Assembly: GCA_905234555.1 (NCBI GenBank)
Contig: CAJOHO010000003.1
Coordinates: 60,037 to 124,036 of the forward strand
Length of the DNA stretch: 64,000 bases
From: an uncultured Bacteroidaceae bacterium
Lineage (GTDB): Bacteria; Bacteroidota; Bacteroidia; Bacteroidales; Bacteroidaceae
Direction: 5' to 3'
The notes under the pieces were generated by a model. That model was not told the DNA's origin, ran no database searches, and worked only from the letters and a program-made list of their open reading frames with translations. Position numbers and translations under genes: made by a program. Shown here piece after piece: positions 29,991 through 39,983 of the stretch; the first letter of the stretch is position 1, and the number at the start of each line of letters is the position of its first letter.

Positions 29991-30743
29991 TCAATTCTCT
30001 CCTCCAGTACCAGTTGTACTCGATTCACCTTCCCTGTATCCTTTCAGCACACTAATAGCCTTGCGAATCTTATAATGGAGTCCGTCGCTGCCAATCGCGT
30101 CGATATGGAGGATGTAAGCTCCGTCTGGCACATAGTCGCCACCATATCTTCCATCCCATCCGTCTGCCAGGTTCGCCAGCGTAAACGTATGCAGCTTCTT
30201 CCCCCAACGGTTCCAGATACCTCCGCTGACTTTTACAATTGACTGGTATTCAATTACCAGTTTGTCGTTGATAGCGTCATCATTGGGCGTGAGGGCATCC
30301 GTACACGTCAGTTTCGATTCGCTGATAACAATCTTGAATTCATCCGACACATATTCTGTGGTGTCATTGTCTGCGCTTACAAAGGTAACATAGAGCTTGG
30401 CACCATAGCCGCCAGACGTGGTCAGCGTATAATCCGATTCCTCCGTAAAACGATTGACAACAGGATCGTTCTCACCCTTGTCGGAGTTGTAAATGCGCCA
30501 TTCCACCGTATAGTTCCACTCATTCCCGTCTGCATCCTCTGGATCTACATTGGCGGTAAGGTGGATGTCAAGGGGAGCCTGCTGAGTTTGCGTCTCACCA
30601 GGGTTCATTTCCACCTCCGTCAACGTTCTTGCTTCGTCATCTTCATAATAAGAGAACGAAATCGTTGGATTTGCCGTTTGTGACATTGACGTTCCAACAA
30701 AAAAACAAGACATCAGACTTGCTAAAATCAATCGAGTATTCAT
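29991..30743 (-). CDS. Gliding motility-associated C-terminal domain-like secreted protein
   Basis: 250 aa; LTPNDDAINDKLVI...GIWNRWGKKLHTF...GWDGRYGGDYVPDGAYILHI. Confidence 0.85.
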   Translation of the reverse strand: MNTRLILASLMSCFFVGTSMSQTANPTISFSYYEDDEARTLTEVEMNPGETQTQQAPLDIHLTANVDPEDADGNEWNYTVEWRIYNSDKGENDPVVNRFTEESDYTLTTSGGYGAKLYVTFVSADNDTTEYVSDEFKIVISESKLTCTDALTPNDDAINDKLVIEYQSIVKVSGGIWNRWGKKLHTFTLANLADGWDGRYGGDYVPDGAYILHIDAIGSDGLHYKIRKAISVLKGYREGESSTTGTGGEN

Positions 30744-30775
30744 GATTGCATCCGTTTAATCTTAAAAAAACAGCG

Positions 30776-30783
30776 CAAATTTA
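30776..30783 (-). promoter_or_regulatory. -7 element TAAATTTG
   Basis: Forward CAAATTTA. Confidence 0.45.
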
Positions 30784-30846
30784 CTAATATTTATTGAATT
30801 TTCTATACTTCGGAGCAAGTTTTTTGGTAGAGAAAAAGAAAACTTG

Positions 30847-30854
30847 TAACTTTG
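30847..30854 (+). promoter_or_regulatory. -7 element TAACTTTG
   Basis: Consensus match upstream of the LysM gene. Confidence 0.55.
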
Positions 30855-30881
30855 CAACCATAATTTAACAAAAATGAACAA

Positions 30882-32555
30882 ATGAAGGCTATTGGTATCA
30901 ACCGTTGCATCGTTGTCTGTGCAGCATTATTCATCTCATTTCAGCTCTCAGCACAGACCCAAAACCTGCGCCACGAAGTGCAAGGCGGAGAAACACTCTA
31001 CTCCATCAGTCGTACCTACGGAGTGAGTGTGGAAGCCATTCGTCAGGCGAATCCCAAAATGGGTGACACCCTGTTGGCAGGAAGTGTCATCAACATTCCA
31101 CAAAAAGACGCTACTCCCACTCAGCCGTCAACTCCCGTAACAACCCAGCCTGTTACTCCAGTAAAGGCTCAGCCTGTTACGCCTGTGAATGCCCAACCTG
31201 TTTCCACTTCTCAGCCGGAGAAACAGATAATTCCTTCCACCGCACCTGAGTGCAAGTTTATGTATAAGGTGGAGAAGAAGGAAACCGTCTATAGCATCAG
31301 CCACCGTTTCGGACTGACCGAAGAGGAACTGTGTCGCGCAAATCCTCAGATTGACGAGAAGAAAAAAGTGAAGAAGGGCGAATATCTCTGCATTCCTTAT
31401 TCTCAAGCGGAAATCGCACAACTGCAGCTCAATGCGCAGAAAGCCCGTGAAGAGGCAGAACGTCTGGCAGAACAAGAACGCCAACGTGAATTGGAAGCCG
31501 AACGTGCACGTCGCAGAGCCGAAGTGGTCGATGTAGCAGTATTCCTACCCTTTGAACTCAGCGCCAAGAAGAAGTCTGCATCTGCCGTGAAGATTTACGA
31601 CTTCTATGAAGGTTTCCTCCTGGGAGTGAAAGAGATGAAGAACAACGGTATTTCCGTCAACGTACACACATACGAGGAAAAAGCCTCCAACGCTGTGATG
31701 GACTCTCTCTTACGATTGCCCGAGATGACGGAAATGGAATTGATGATTGGTCCTTCGAATGCCAACAACATCTCATCTGTAAGCCGTTTCTGCAAACAGA
31801 ATAACATCTGTCAGATTATCCCGTTCTCAACGAAGGAAAACCTCGTCAACAACTACCCAACTTCATTTCAAGTAAATGTTCAAGTTGCGGGACTTTACAA
31901 TTCTGTCTATGAGCAGTTTATACAACAGTATCAGAACCATGATATTTACTTTGTAAGTTGTCAGGACAAAGAGGAAAACGAATCCTACACCAATGGTTTC
32001 AAACGTGCTTTGCAGGATGCCGGCATCAGCTTTAAAACCACGTCGATGGACAAGCTGAGCAAACTGGAAGAACTGATGGAAGAGAAGGGACGCCCCACCG
32101 TCTTCATCATCTCCACAGGTGCTGTAAAGTCTTTCGACACGCTGACCCAGAACATCGAGAAGAACGAAGGCTATGCCTTTTACAACTACACTTTGTTCGG
32201 ACCAATGGGTTGGGCAAATTTCAACCAACAGAAGAATCAGCAGAAACTCACACGCCACCATGCTGCTTTCTTTACCACTTATTACGCTTATCCATACAGC
32301 ACGCCTGTCAGCACCTTCAAGTCGCAGTTCCACCGTTACTTCAAGCGTGAGGCACTCAATGCCAACCCCAACTTCGACATGCTGGGCTACGACATTGCCC
32401 GCTATTTCATCAAGGGTTATGCTGAAAATCGCAGCGATTTCTACGATTTGCAAAGCAATATGGGAAGCGACACACTCCAGAATCCCATGCAGTTTGTCCG
32501 CAAGGCTGACGGCAGCGGTTTCATCAACGCTCACGTCAAAATCATCCACTTCTAA
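30882..32555 (+). CDS. LysM domain protein fused to a periplasmic ligand-binding-like domain
   Basis: 557 aa; LysM1 HEVQGGETLYSISRTYGVSVEAIRQANP, LysM2 YKVEKKETVYSISHRFGLTEEELCRANP, then receptor-family ligand-binding fold. Confidence 0.85.
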   Translation: MKAIGINRCIVVCAALFISFQLSAQTQNLRHEVQGGETLYSISRTYGVSVEAIRQANPKMGDTLLAGSVINIPQKDATPTQPSTPVTTQPVTPVKAQPVTPVNAQPVSTSQPEKQIIPSTAPECKFMYKVEKKETVYSISHRFGLTEEELCRANPQIDEKKKVKKGEYLCIPYSQAEIAQLQLNAQKAREEAERLAEQERQRELEAERARRRAEVVDVAVFLPFELSAKKKSASAVKIYDFYEGFLLGVKEMKNNGISVNVHTYEEKASNAVMDSLLRLPEMTEMELMIGPSNANNISSVSRFCKQNNICQIIPFSTKENLVNNYPTSFQVNVQVAGLYNSVYEQFIQQYQNHDIYFVSCQDKEENESYTNGFKRALQDAGISFKTTSMDKLSKLEELMEEKGRPTVFIISTGAVKSFDTLTQNIEKNEGYAFYNYTLFGPMGWANFNQQKNQQKLTRHHAAFFTTYYAYPYSTPVSTFKSQFHRYFKREALNANPNFDMLGYDIARYFIKGYAENRSDFYDLQSNMGSDTLQNPMQFVRKADGSGFINAHVKIIHF

Positions 32556-32623
32556 AACTTTAAGCTTCTAATCCCCCATATAAGTTTGTTCGGCAGTTTC
32601 ACCGCCGTAATTCTCAAAGCCCT

Positions 32624-33334
32624 ATGCTTCGCAAAAGTCTACATTCCCTTCTCCTGCTACTGGCAGCATTTCTCGTCCTCCCGCTCCATGCACAAGTGGG
32701 TGAACGGCGCACGGACTTTGCGATGGGTGGAAATGCAGGCTGGCTGCTCAACACCATGAATTTCACACCTACCATTAAGCAGTTCAGCCATCAGGCACCC
32801 ACCTTCGGATTTTCAGCCCGATACATCAGCGAGAAGTACTTTACCGCCATCTGTGGCGTACAAGCAGAGGTGAACTTTGCGCAATTGGGTTGGAAGGAAA
32901 ATATAGAAGACGGTACACTCAACGAATACTCCCACCACCTCAACTACATCCAGATTCCGCTCCTTATGCAGATGGGTTGGGGAGGAGAACAAAGAGGACT
33001 CAAATTTGTCTTCGAAGCTGGTCCTCAACTCGGTTATTGCTTTGCCACCTCTGAAAGCCGTGGAGGCTCAGGTGCCTGGGACACCTCCCATCGTCCCAAC
33101 GGAGTGGTCTATCAGTACGACCACGATATAGACAACCGCTTCGACTACGGTATTACAGCCGGCATCGGCGTGGAACTCTCCACCGCTATCGGTCATTTCA
33201 TTCTCGACGGACGCTACTATTTTGGTCTGGCTGACACCTATGATAGTTCCAAGCAAGGTTACTTCGCACGTTCTGCCAACCAAACCATCTGCGTAAAACT
33301 CAACTACCTCATCGACTTCCACAAAACGAAATAA
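32624..33334 (+). CDS. PorT-family / outer-membrane beta-barrel protein
   Basis: 236 aa; signal peptide; GFSARYISEKYFTAICGVQAEVNFAQLGWKE...GLKFVFEAGPQLGYCF. Confidence 0.75.
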   Translation: MLRKSLHSLLLLLAAFLVLPLHAQVGERRTDFAMGGNAGWLLNTMNFTPTIKQFSHQAPTFGFSARYISEKYFTAICGVQAEVNFAQLGWKENIEDGTLNEYSHHLNYIQIPLLMQMGWGGEQRGLKFVFEAGPQLGYCFATSESRGGSGAWDTSHRPNGVVYQYDHDIDNRFDYGITAGIGVELSTAIGHFILDGRYYFGLADTYDSSKQGYFARSANQTICVKLNYLIDFHKTK

Positions 33335-33344
33335 CTCATCAATC

Positions 33345-33389
33345 CTAGTCCAACTAGTTTAACTAGTTTCACTAGTCTAACTAGTAACC
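33345..33389. repeat. 9-bp tandem repeat ctagtnnna x5
   Basis: ctagtccaa ctagtttaa ctagtttca ctagtctaa ctagtaacc. Confidence 0.92.
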
Positions 33390-33409
33390 CCTAAAAACAA
33401 CTATACAAC

Positions 33410-35359
33410 ATGAAAAAACTACTTCTCACCTCCCTCATCGCGTTCGTGGCCAGCGGTTTTTCCACTGCCATTCAAGCTCAGAACGACGAGCCGAAAGTTG
33501 CGTTCCTCTTCACCTACTTCACAGGTAACGCGCCCCACGAAGAACAAATCTGCTATGCCCTCAGCGACGATGGCTACAACTACACACCTCTCAATCACGG
33601 GAATCCAGTTATCAAGAGCGACACCATCGCCTACACAGGCTGTGTCCGCGACCCGCACATCCTCCGCGGAGAAGATGGGAAGACCTTCTATATGGTCATT
33701 ACCGACATGAAGTCTTCACTCGGATGGAGCAGCAACAGAGGAATGGTGCTGATGAAATCTACCGACCTCATCAACTGGACACACTCCGCCATCAATTTCC
33801 CAACAAAGTATCCCAAGACCTGGGGTAATGTCATCCGCGTGTGGGCACCAGAGACCATCTACGACCATGTAGCCAAGCGCTATATGGTGTTCTACTCCCT
33901 CCGCACCAGTGACGAGGATTCCTTCGACCGCATCTATTACAGCTATGTCAACGACGATTTCACCGACCTCATCGGCGAACCGAAGTGGCTATTCGACGCA
34001 GGAAATGCCACCATCGACGGCGACATTGTTTATAATGAGGCAGACCAACTCTACCATCTCTTTTACAAGCAGGAGTCTGGACGAGGCATCTACCAGGCTG
34101 TAGCTCCCAAACTGACAGACCGCTGGACAATGTTGGATGGACATGTGGAACAAACCAATAAGGCTGTTGAAGGTGTAGGCGTATGCAAAAGTCTCGACGG
34201 AAAGACTTGGATCGTGATGTACGACTGCTACGGCGACGGACACTATCAATTCTGCACCAGCGAGGACCTCAAGACCTTCAAGTGGGTGCAGGACACACAC
34301 ACAACGGGTAAGTTCACCCCTCGCCACGGAACCATCATGCCCATCACACAGGCGGAAAAAGACAGACTGCTTCTCCACTACGGCAACCACACAAACCCCA
34401 TTCTGCCTGACTTCCACGCAGATCCCGAAGTGCTCTACTCCAACCAGACTGGAAAGTACTACATCTATTCCACCACAGACGGTTATCGTGGCTGGGGAGG
34501 ATGGAAATTCAATGTCTTCTCCTCTGAAGATCTTGTAAACTGGAAAGACGAAGGCACCATGCTCGACGTACGCAGCGATCAGGTGAGCTGGGCAAACGGG
34601 AACGCTTGGGCGCCTGCCGCTATTGAGGTAAAGCAGAAGGACGGTTCTTATAAGTATTATTTCTACTTTTCTGCCCACAACCCCAAGACCAACCGCAAGG
34701 AAATCGGCGTAGCTGTGAGCGACAGTCCTACTGGTCCGTTCGTAGATTCAGGCAAAGCTATCGTCACCGACGAGGAACGTCCTGCAGCAGCTCGTGGTGG
34801 ACAAGCCATCGACGTAGATGTATTCTATGACGCCAAGTCCAAGAAATACTATCTCTACTGGGGTAACGGCTTCATGGCAGGTGCTGAACTCAACGCCGAC
34901 ATGCTCTCCATCAAGAAGGAAACTACTACCCTGCTTACCCCACAAGGCGGTTCACTCCAAACTTGGGCTTATCGCGAGGCTCCCTATGTGTTCTTCCGCA
35001 AGGGAACCTACTATTTCCTTTGGTCTGTCGATGACACAGGTTCACCCAACTACCACGTCTGCTACGGCACAGCCAAGTCTCCGCTTGGACCCATCCAGCA
35101 GGTGAATGGTGAATACCCCACCATCCTCCAGCAAGACCCCTCACAATTCATCTACGGCACGGCCCACAACTCCGTGCTTCAAGTGCCAGGTAAAGACCAG
35201 TGGTACATCGTCTATCACCGCATCAACAAGAACTTCCTCGGACGCAACCAGTCACCAGGAACTCATCGTGAAGTCTGCATCGATGCCCTCACCTTCGATA
35301 AGAAAGGAAACATCATCCCCGTTCGTCCAACTCATGAGGGTCCACAACCACTCAAATAG
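33410..35359 (+). CDS. Tandem GH43-like five-bladed propeller glycoside hydrolase
   Basis: 649 aa; two propeller halves (CVRDPHILRGEDGKTFYMVITD... and FHADPEVLYSNQTGKYYIYSTTDG...APAAIEV...). Confidence 0.88.
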   Translation: MKKLLLTSLIAFVASGFSTAIQAQNDEPKVAFLFTYFTGNAPHEEQICYALSDDGYNYTPLNHGNPVIKSDTIAYTGCVRDPHILRGEDGKTFYMVITDMKSSLGWSSNRGMVLMKSTDLINWTHSAINFPTKYPKTWGNVIRVWAPETIYDHVAKRYMVFYSLRTSDEDSFDRIYYSYVNDDFTDLIGEPKWLFDAGNATIDGDIVYNEADQLYHLFYKQESGRGIYQAVAPKLTDRWTMLDGHVEQTNKAVEGVGVCKSLDGKTWIVMYDCYGDGHYQFCTSEDLKTFKWVQDTHTTGKFTPRHGTIMPITQAEKDRLLLHYGNHTNPILPDFHADPEVLYSNQTGKYYIYSTTDGYRGWGGWKFNVFSSEDLVNWKDEGTMLDVRSDQVSWANGNAWAPAAIEVKQKDGSYKYYFYFSAHNPKTNRKEIGVAVSDSPTGPFVDSGKAIVTDEERPAAARGGQAIDVDVFYDAKSKKYYLYWGNGFMAGAELNADMLSIKKETTTLLTPQGGSLQTWAYREAPYVFFRKGTYYFLWSVDDTGSPNYHVCYGTAKSPLGPIQQVNGEYPTILQQDPSQFIYGTAHNSVLQVPGKDQWYIVYHRINKNFLGRNQSPGTHREVCIDALTFDKKGNIIPVRPTHEGPQPLK

Positions 35360-35401
35360 TCGTCAATCAACATCGGCTTAGGCCGACATGAGTTATAACA
35401 G

Positions 35402-35430
35402 AAAATCCCAGCCGTTTGGTTGGGATTTTT
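35402..35430 (+). terminator. Intrinsic terminator
   Basis: AAAATCCCA...TGGGATTTTT. Confidence 0.8.
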
Positions 35431-35488
35431 CATTTAGTATTTAGCCTCTCTGTATGAAGCATTCGATGGATTGCAAGGTGAAGTAGTT

Positions 35489-36058
35489 CTACTTCACACG
35501 GCCTCCATTGACCCAATGCTTCACGTAGTAGTTACCGGAGAGGTTATCAACGACGACACCACGGGAGCTGCTGGCGTGGATGAAGCGATTATCTTTCAGA
35601 TAGATGCCTACGTGACTAACGGTGGTCTTACTGCTGCCTGTAGCAAAGAAAACGAGGTCACCCATCTGGAGATTACTTTTGTGGACTGTCTTGCAGTCTT
35701 TCTTGTACTGATCGACAGCACGACGATGTAGCCCGATGTTATATACTTTCTTGAAAACCTGAGAAGTAAAGCCTGAACAATCTGTTCCTCGTTTGTTGTT
35801 GCCACCATAAACGTAGGGAGTTCCTAACCATTGACTGGTCTCGATGAGCAGGGGCCAGTCGTCGGTTTCATCGACATCGAGACCCAAGGCAATACCTGCA
35901 CGAGCCAACTGGCGCATATTCACGCCATAGATATCATCTCCTTTCGTCCCATGACGTGAACTGTGACAGGAAAAGAAACAAGTACAAAGCAGCAAGTATA
36001 TAGCACAACGCAGGAAGGTAGCAGTTTTGCCCCTTAACCCTTGTATTTTGTACTTCAT
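35489..36058 (-). CDS. NlpC/P60 family cysteine peptidase lipoprotein
   Basis: WLGTPYVYGGNNKRGTDCSGFTSQVF, SHVGIYLKDNRFIHASSSRGVV; start MKYKIQGLRGKTATFLRCAIYLLLCTCFFSC at 36058 (ORF opens at 36160). Confidence 0.88.
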   Translation of the reverse strand: MKYKIQGLRGKTATFLRCAIYLLLCTCFFSCHSSRHGTKGDDIYGVNMRQLARAGIALGLDVDETDDWPLLIETSQWLGTPYVYGGNNKRGTDCSGFTSQVFKKVYNIGLHRRAVDQYKKDCKTVHKSNLQMGDLVFFATGSSKTTVSHVGIYLKDNRFIHASSSRGVVVDNLSGNYYVKHWVNGGRVK

Positions 36059-36077
36059 ACTTTTTCCTGTGTCGTTT

Positions 36078-36785
36078 TTACGAGTTGTGGATAAAGTATT
36101 CCTGGATTTCATCAATGAGATTCGCATAGTCTTTATCGTGGTCTTTGATAATTTTTCCATGTTCCAAGAGCGTCACGCGCGTACATATATCTAAGGTATG
36201 GGCCAGATTGTGGCTGGAGACGATAATCGTGGCACCAGTCTCGCGGTTATAGCTTTCAAGAAGATACTTCATGGCGTGCTGGCTCGAAGGATCGAGGAAA
36301 TTAAAAGGTTCGTCGAGCAGTAGAAGCTGAGGATAGTGAAGCATGGCGCCGATGATTCCGACTTTCTGCTTGTTACCAGCCGAGAGATTGCGTATCAGCG
36401 TATTTCTTCCCATTACCTCGCCATTCATAAAGTGTTCGAATTGCTGAAGTCGCTCATGAAGCACATCCTTACGGATATTCGAAACTTTTGCGATGAAATC
36501 GAAGTATTCCTCAGGAGTGAGGTAGTCGATGAGAAAGCCTGTATCAACGTAGGCGCCCGTATGTTCCTTCCATTCCTCACTATGAGCTGTTGGCACTCCT
36601 CCAATACGAGCAATGCCGCTATCTGGCTTGATGAGGTCGAGGACAACGCGGAAAAGTGTGGTCTTTCCGGCTCCGTTGTTTCCGACCAAACCCACGATCT
36701 CACCACTATGTACCACATAATGGTTCACGTCGAGAGCTACCTTCTCTCCAAAAGTCTTGCGAATGTTATCAATGGTCAGTTCCAT
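36078..36785 (-). CDS. ABC transporter ATP-binding protein
   Basis: 235 aa; GLVGNNGAGKTTLFRV, LSAGNKQKVGI, LLLDEPFNFLDP. Confidence 0.94.
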   Translation of the reverse strand: MELTIDNIRKTFGEKVALDVNHYVVHSGEIVGLVGNNGAGKTTLFRVVLDLIKPDSGIARIGGVPTAHSEEWKEHTGAYVDTGFLIDYLTPEEYFDFIAKVSNIRKDVLHERLQQFEHFMNGEVMGRNTLIRNLSAGNKQKVGIIGAMLHYPQLLLLDEPFNFLDPSSQHAMKYLLESYNRETGATIIVSSHNLAHTLDICTRVTLLEHGKIIKDHDKDYANLIDEIQEYFIHNS

Positions 36786-36848
36786 GTTATTGGTTGATTG
36801 TTTAGATGTTTTTTGTTAATTCGTCGCGGAAAAGCGCGAGACAGGTTT

Positions 36849-38366
36849 TTATGAGCGAGTATCTCTGAATCCCTCCATGTTAATATAGCGACGGAGCATG
36901 AAGCGATGGTAGATATTGCGAAGCCAGAGCGGACTTGCCAGCGTTCCGATTATTCCCAGTCCCAGCATCAGCCAGGCTGCTACCAAATCGTTGAAACACA
37001 GCACAAGGATATACATCAGGACGACAGGGAGCAACAGAGCTGCCAACGAGAAGATAATCTGCGTCTTGGTGTTGCGTCCGCTGCTACGGATAACTTTCTG
37101 GTTGAGGTTGATGGTGGTTTTGTTATACACAGCCAGTTGGAAAAGGAAGGGGAAAATGCAGCCGGTAGCGAAGAAAGCACAGGAAAGGGCTTCGATGAGC
37201 TGAATCTTTCCTTCCATGATTGGCATGAGCATAAAAAGCATGGGGAAGACGATCATCAAGATATTGAAATAGTATTTCGCCTTGAGCAACGAGAGAACGG
37301 ACTCCTTTCGCGACATCAGTAGGTCGATGTAGTTACCTTCTGCACACATCACGCTGGTCAGCGTCATCGTGCAAAGACAGGCAAAACAATAGACACAGAT
37401 GAAGGTCTTCATGAAGGGCTGATTATCGTAGATGTTGGTGAAGGCAAAGACAAAGCAGAAGAGCAGCATATAGATGACACCAATCATAAACTGTGCCCTT
37501 ACCACCTTGTTACGCATCGCCGACTTAATCTCCAATTTCATGTACTCACCGATAACTCCAAAACGGTTCAGCCAGTGCATTTCTCGCGATTTCACCTTTG
37601 TCACACGTTCCACTTCTGCGATTTCATCGTACACACATTTGCGCTGCATCTTTCTGTTGACAAAGAAAAGCACTACAGAACAGGCTATAGGGAAAAGATA
37701 GGCTAACACATTCATGTCGCAGAAGGCACGACCCAAAATCATACTGCCTTTGAAGAGCCATTTGTTCTGTTCGTCGAAGAAGAAACCGAAGTAAATCAGC
37801 AGGAAATAAACGGAAGCGGGAATGAGCAGATAGAGGATGTTGCGTTGCATCTTTGTGCGCCAGATGAGATACCAGTAGCCATTGAGTACATACATCAGCC
37901 ACCACCCCAGCAAATAGCCGAAAAAGCCGATGAATCCGTAGAATTTCACGATGGCGAAAAGTGCGAACGGTACGTGGAAGAAGAACCAGAAGAGGTTTTC
38001 GCCACGAAGAGCCATGCGCATAAGGAATACATTCAGCAGAAAGTTCTGGGGAATGGGATGGAGTTTGTAGGGTTTGATTTCCTGAGCAGGCGTTTCCTGC
38101 AGAATGAAGCGTGTGCCAAAATCGACCAGCAGAAAATAGACCATTCCACCGTTGATCCAGTCGAAGGGTTCGTAGTTGGTCTCTTGGAGTGCAAAGGCAA
38201 ACATCACGCCAAAGAAGATGAGATAGACAGCCCAGAAGGCAAGGAAAAGAAAGATGAAAATCTTCATTGCCTTGTTCTGACTCATAAGCGGATGACGTCG
38301 TGTTGATATCCGCTGGTTTTTGCTGACTAACTTATAAAGGAGTCTTGCTCGTTGGAAATCCATCAA
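36849..38366 (-). CDS. DUF5687-like ABC transporter permease
   Basis: 505 aa multi-TM protein directly upstream of the ATPase. Confidence 0.8.
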   Translation of the reverse strand: MMDFQRARLLYKLVSKNQRISTRRHPLMSQNKAMKIFIFLFLAFWAVYLIFFGVMFAFALQETNYEPFDWINGGMVYFLLVDFGTRFILQETPAQEIKPYKLHPIPQNFLLNVFLMRMALRGENLFWFFFHVPFALFAIVKFYGFIGFFGYLLGWWLMYVLNGYWYLIWRTKMQRNILYLLIPASVYFLLIYFGFFFDEQNKWLFKGSMILGRAFCDMNVLAYLFPIACSVVLFFVNRKMQRKCVYDEIAEVERVTKVKSREMHWLNRFGVIGEYMKLEIKSAMRNKVVRAQFMIGVIYMLLFCFVFAFTNIYDNQPFMKTFICVYCFACLCTMTLTSVMCAEGNYIDLLMSRKESVLSLLKAKYYFNILMIVFPMLFMLMPIMEGKIQLIEALSCAFFATGCIFPFLFQLAVYNKTTINLNQKVIRSSGRNTKTQIIFSLAALLLPVVLMYILVLCFNDLVAAWLMLGLGIIGTLASPLWLRNIYHRFMLRRYINMEGFRDTRS

Positions 38367-38375
38367 ACGATTGTA

Positions 38376-39308
38376 TTAAAGTGTCATAAGGTATTTCTCA
38401 GCTTCCATCGCTGCCTTGCATCCGCTTCCTGCAGCTACAATTGCCTGGCGATATGTGGGATCTGCTACATCACCTGCTGCAAACACACCTGGAACATTTG
38501 TCTTGGGCGTGCCGTCAAGCGTCTTGATGAAGCCCGTTTCATCGGTTTCCACCCAAGGCTTGAAGATATCGGAATTGGGCTTGTGTCCGATGGCAAGGAA
38601 GAATCCGTCGATAGGCAGGTCGTACCTCCGTTCATCGTTCTCGCCTTTGCGGAATACCAGATGCGCTCCTTCCACACCGTTCTCACCGAAGAGTCCCAGC
38701 GTGTTGGTCTCAAACAAAATCTCAATCTTCGGATTCTGCATGACGCGATCCTGCATGATTTTCGAAGCACGAAGGAAGGGTTTGCGGACAATCAGGTAAA
38801 CCTTTGCTGCGAGACCAGCAAGATAGAGGGCTTCGCCACAGGCGGTATCACCTCCACCAACCACAGCAACAGTGCGTTTACGGTAGAAGAAACCGTCGCA
38901 GGTGGCACAGGCACTCACACCTTGGCCCATATACTTCTTTTCGTCATCCAATCCAAGGAACTTTGCCGAAGCACCTGTAGCGATGATGACAGCATCAGCC
39001 GTCACTTCCGTCTGGTCGTCGAACCAGAAGTGATAAGGCGCCCGACTGAGATCGGACTTTACACAGATGTGAGGACGAATCTCCACACTGAATTTTTCTA
39101 CCTGTTCACGCATCCTATCCATGAGTTCCGTTCCCGACAGTTCTTCTGGAAATCCAGGAAAATTCTCGATGGAATCGGTGATAGTGAGCTGACCGCCAGG
39201 CTGCAGACCTTCGTAGAGTACAGGCTGGAGATTGGCACGACTGGCATAGATGGCAGCTGTGTATCCAGCTGGGCCAGAACCGATAATCAGACAACGAATA
39301 TGTTCCAT
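38376..39308 (-). CDS. trxB: Thioredoxin-disulfide reductase
   Basis: 310 aa; IIGSGPAGYTAAIYASRA, CATCDGFFYRKRTVAVVGGGDTA. Confidence 0.97.
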   Translation of the reverse strand: MEHIRCLIIGSGPAGYTAAIYASRANLQPVLYEGLQPGGQLTITDSIENFPGFPEELSGTELMDRMREQVEKFSVEIRPHICVKSDLSRAPYHFWFDDQTEVTADAVIIATGASAKFLGLDDEKKYMGQGVSACATCDGFFYRKRTVAVVGGGDTACGEALYLAGLAAKVYLIVRKPFLRASKIMQDRVMQNPKIEILFETNTLGLFGENGVEGAHLVFRKGENDERRYDLPIDGFFLAIGHKPNSDIFKPWVETDETGFIKTLDGTPKTNVPGVFAAGDVADPTYRQAIVAAGSGCKAAMEAEKYLMTL

Positions 39309-39320
39309 TTGCTATATGTT

Positions 39321-39959
39321 TTATCTCAAGTCGATGACATCAACGTCAGGATAGTTCTTTTCACTAAAAGTGAAGGTGACATCGGTGAACTTTTGGTTCT
39401 TGGCGTATGATTTCACCGTTATCTCCACACTATTTCCATCCGCAGAGGTCATTTTTACATAAGAAAGTTGGTTGTTAAAGCGATTGATTCGCAGAAGGAT
39501 GGACTTGAAAGTCGCAGTTTTCTTGCTGGGTGTCAACAGAACTTCGTAATCGTCATGAGTCGATTTGTGGGTCATGCTGGCTTTATAGCCTTTTTTGTAG
39601 AGCGAAACGAAAGCGTATGGATTCATCTTGGCGATTTCCTTTGACGATGGATTCGTGATGGTGACTTCCTCATTACTCTTCACCAACGTCCAGACCGTCT
39701 TACCATTGAACCACACCACCATATCACCCATATCGTTCATGAACTTCTGTCCGTTCATCTTGATGGTTCCGTTTCCACTCGTTCCGTTTCCAGTATAGGA
39801 ATACGTGATTTTCACACCCCCTGCACTCTTGAAATTAGAGACTGCTGTGTCCAGAATCTTTGTAGCGTTCTGGGCTGAGGCGTCCAATGCTGAGCAACTG
39901 AGTATGCATATCAGACCCAGCAGGACAGATAAACGATTTTTCTTTACTTTCATAATCAA
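39321..39959 (-). CDS. LolA-like outer membrane lipoprotein carrier
   Basis: 212 aa; signal peptide; GQKFMNDMGDMVVWFNGKTVWTLVKSNEEVTITNPSSKEIAKMNPYAFVSLYKKGY; ftsK neighbour. Confidence 0.85.
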   Translation of the reverse strand: MIMKVKKNRLSVLLGLICILSCSALDASAQNATKILDTAVSNFKSAGGVKITYSYTGNGTSGNGTIKMNGQKFMNDMGDMVVWFNGKTVWTLVKSNEEVTITNPSSKEIAKMNPYAFVSLYKKGYKASMTHKSTHDDYEVLLTPSKKTATFKSILLRINRFNNQLSYVKMTSADGNSVEITVKSYAKNQKFTDVTFTFSEKNYPDVDVIDLR

Positions 39960-39983
39960 TTATTTCTAAGGTTTAAGTTGTGA

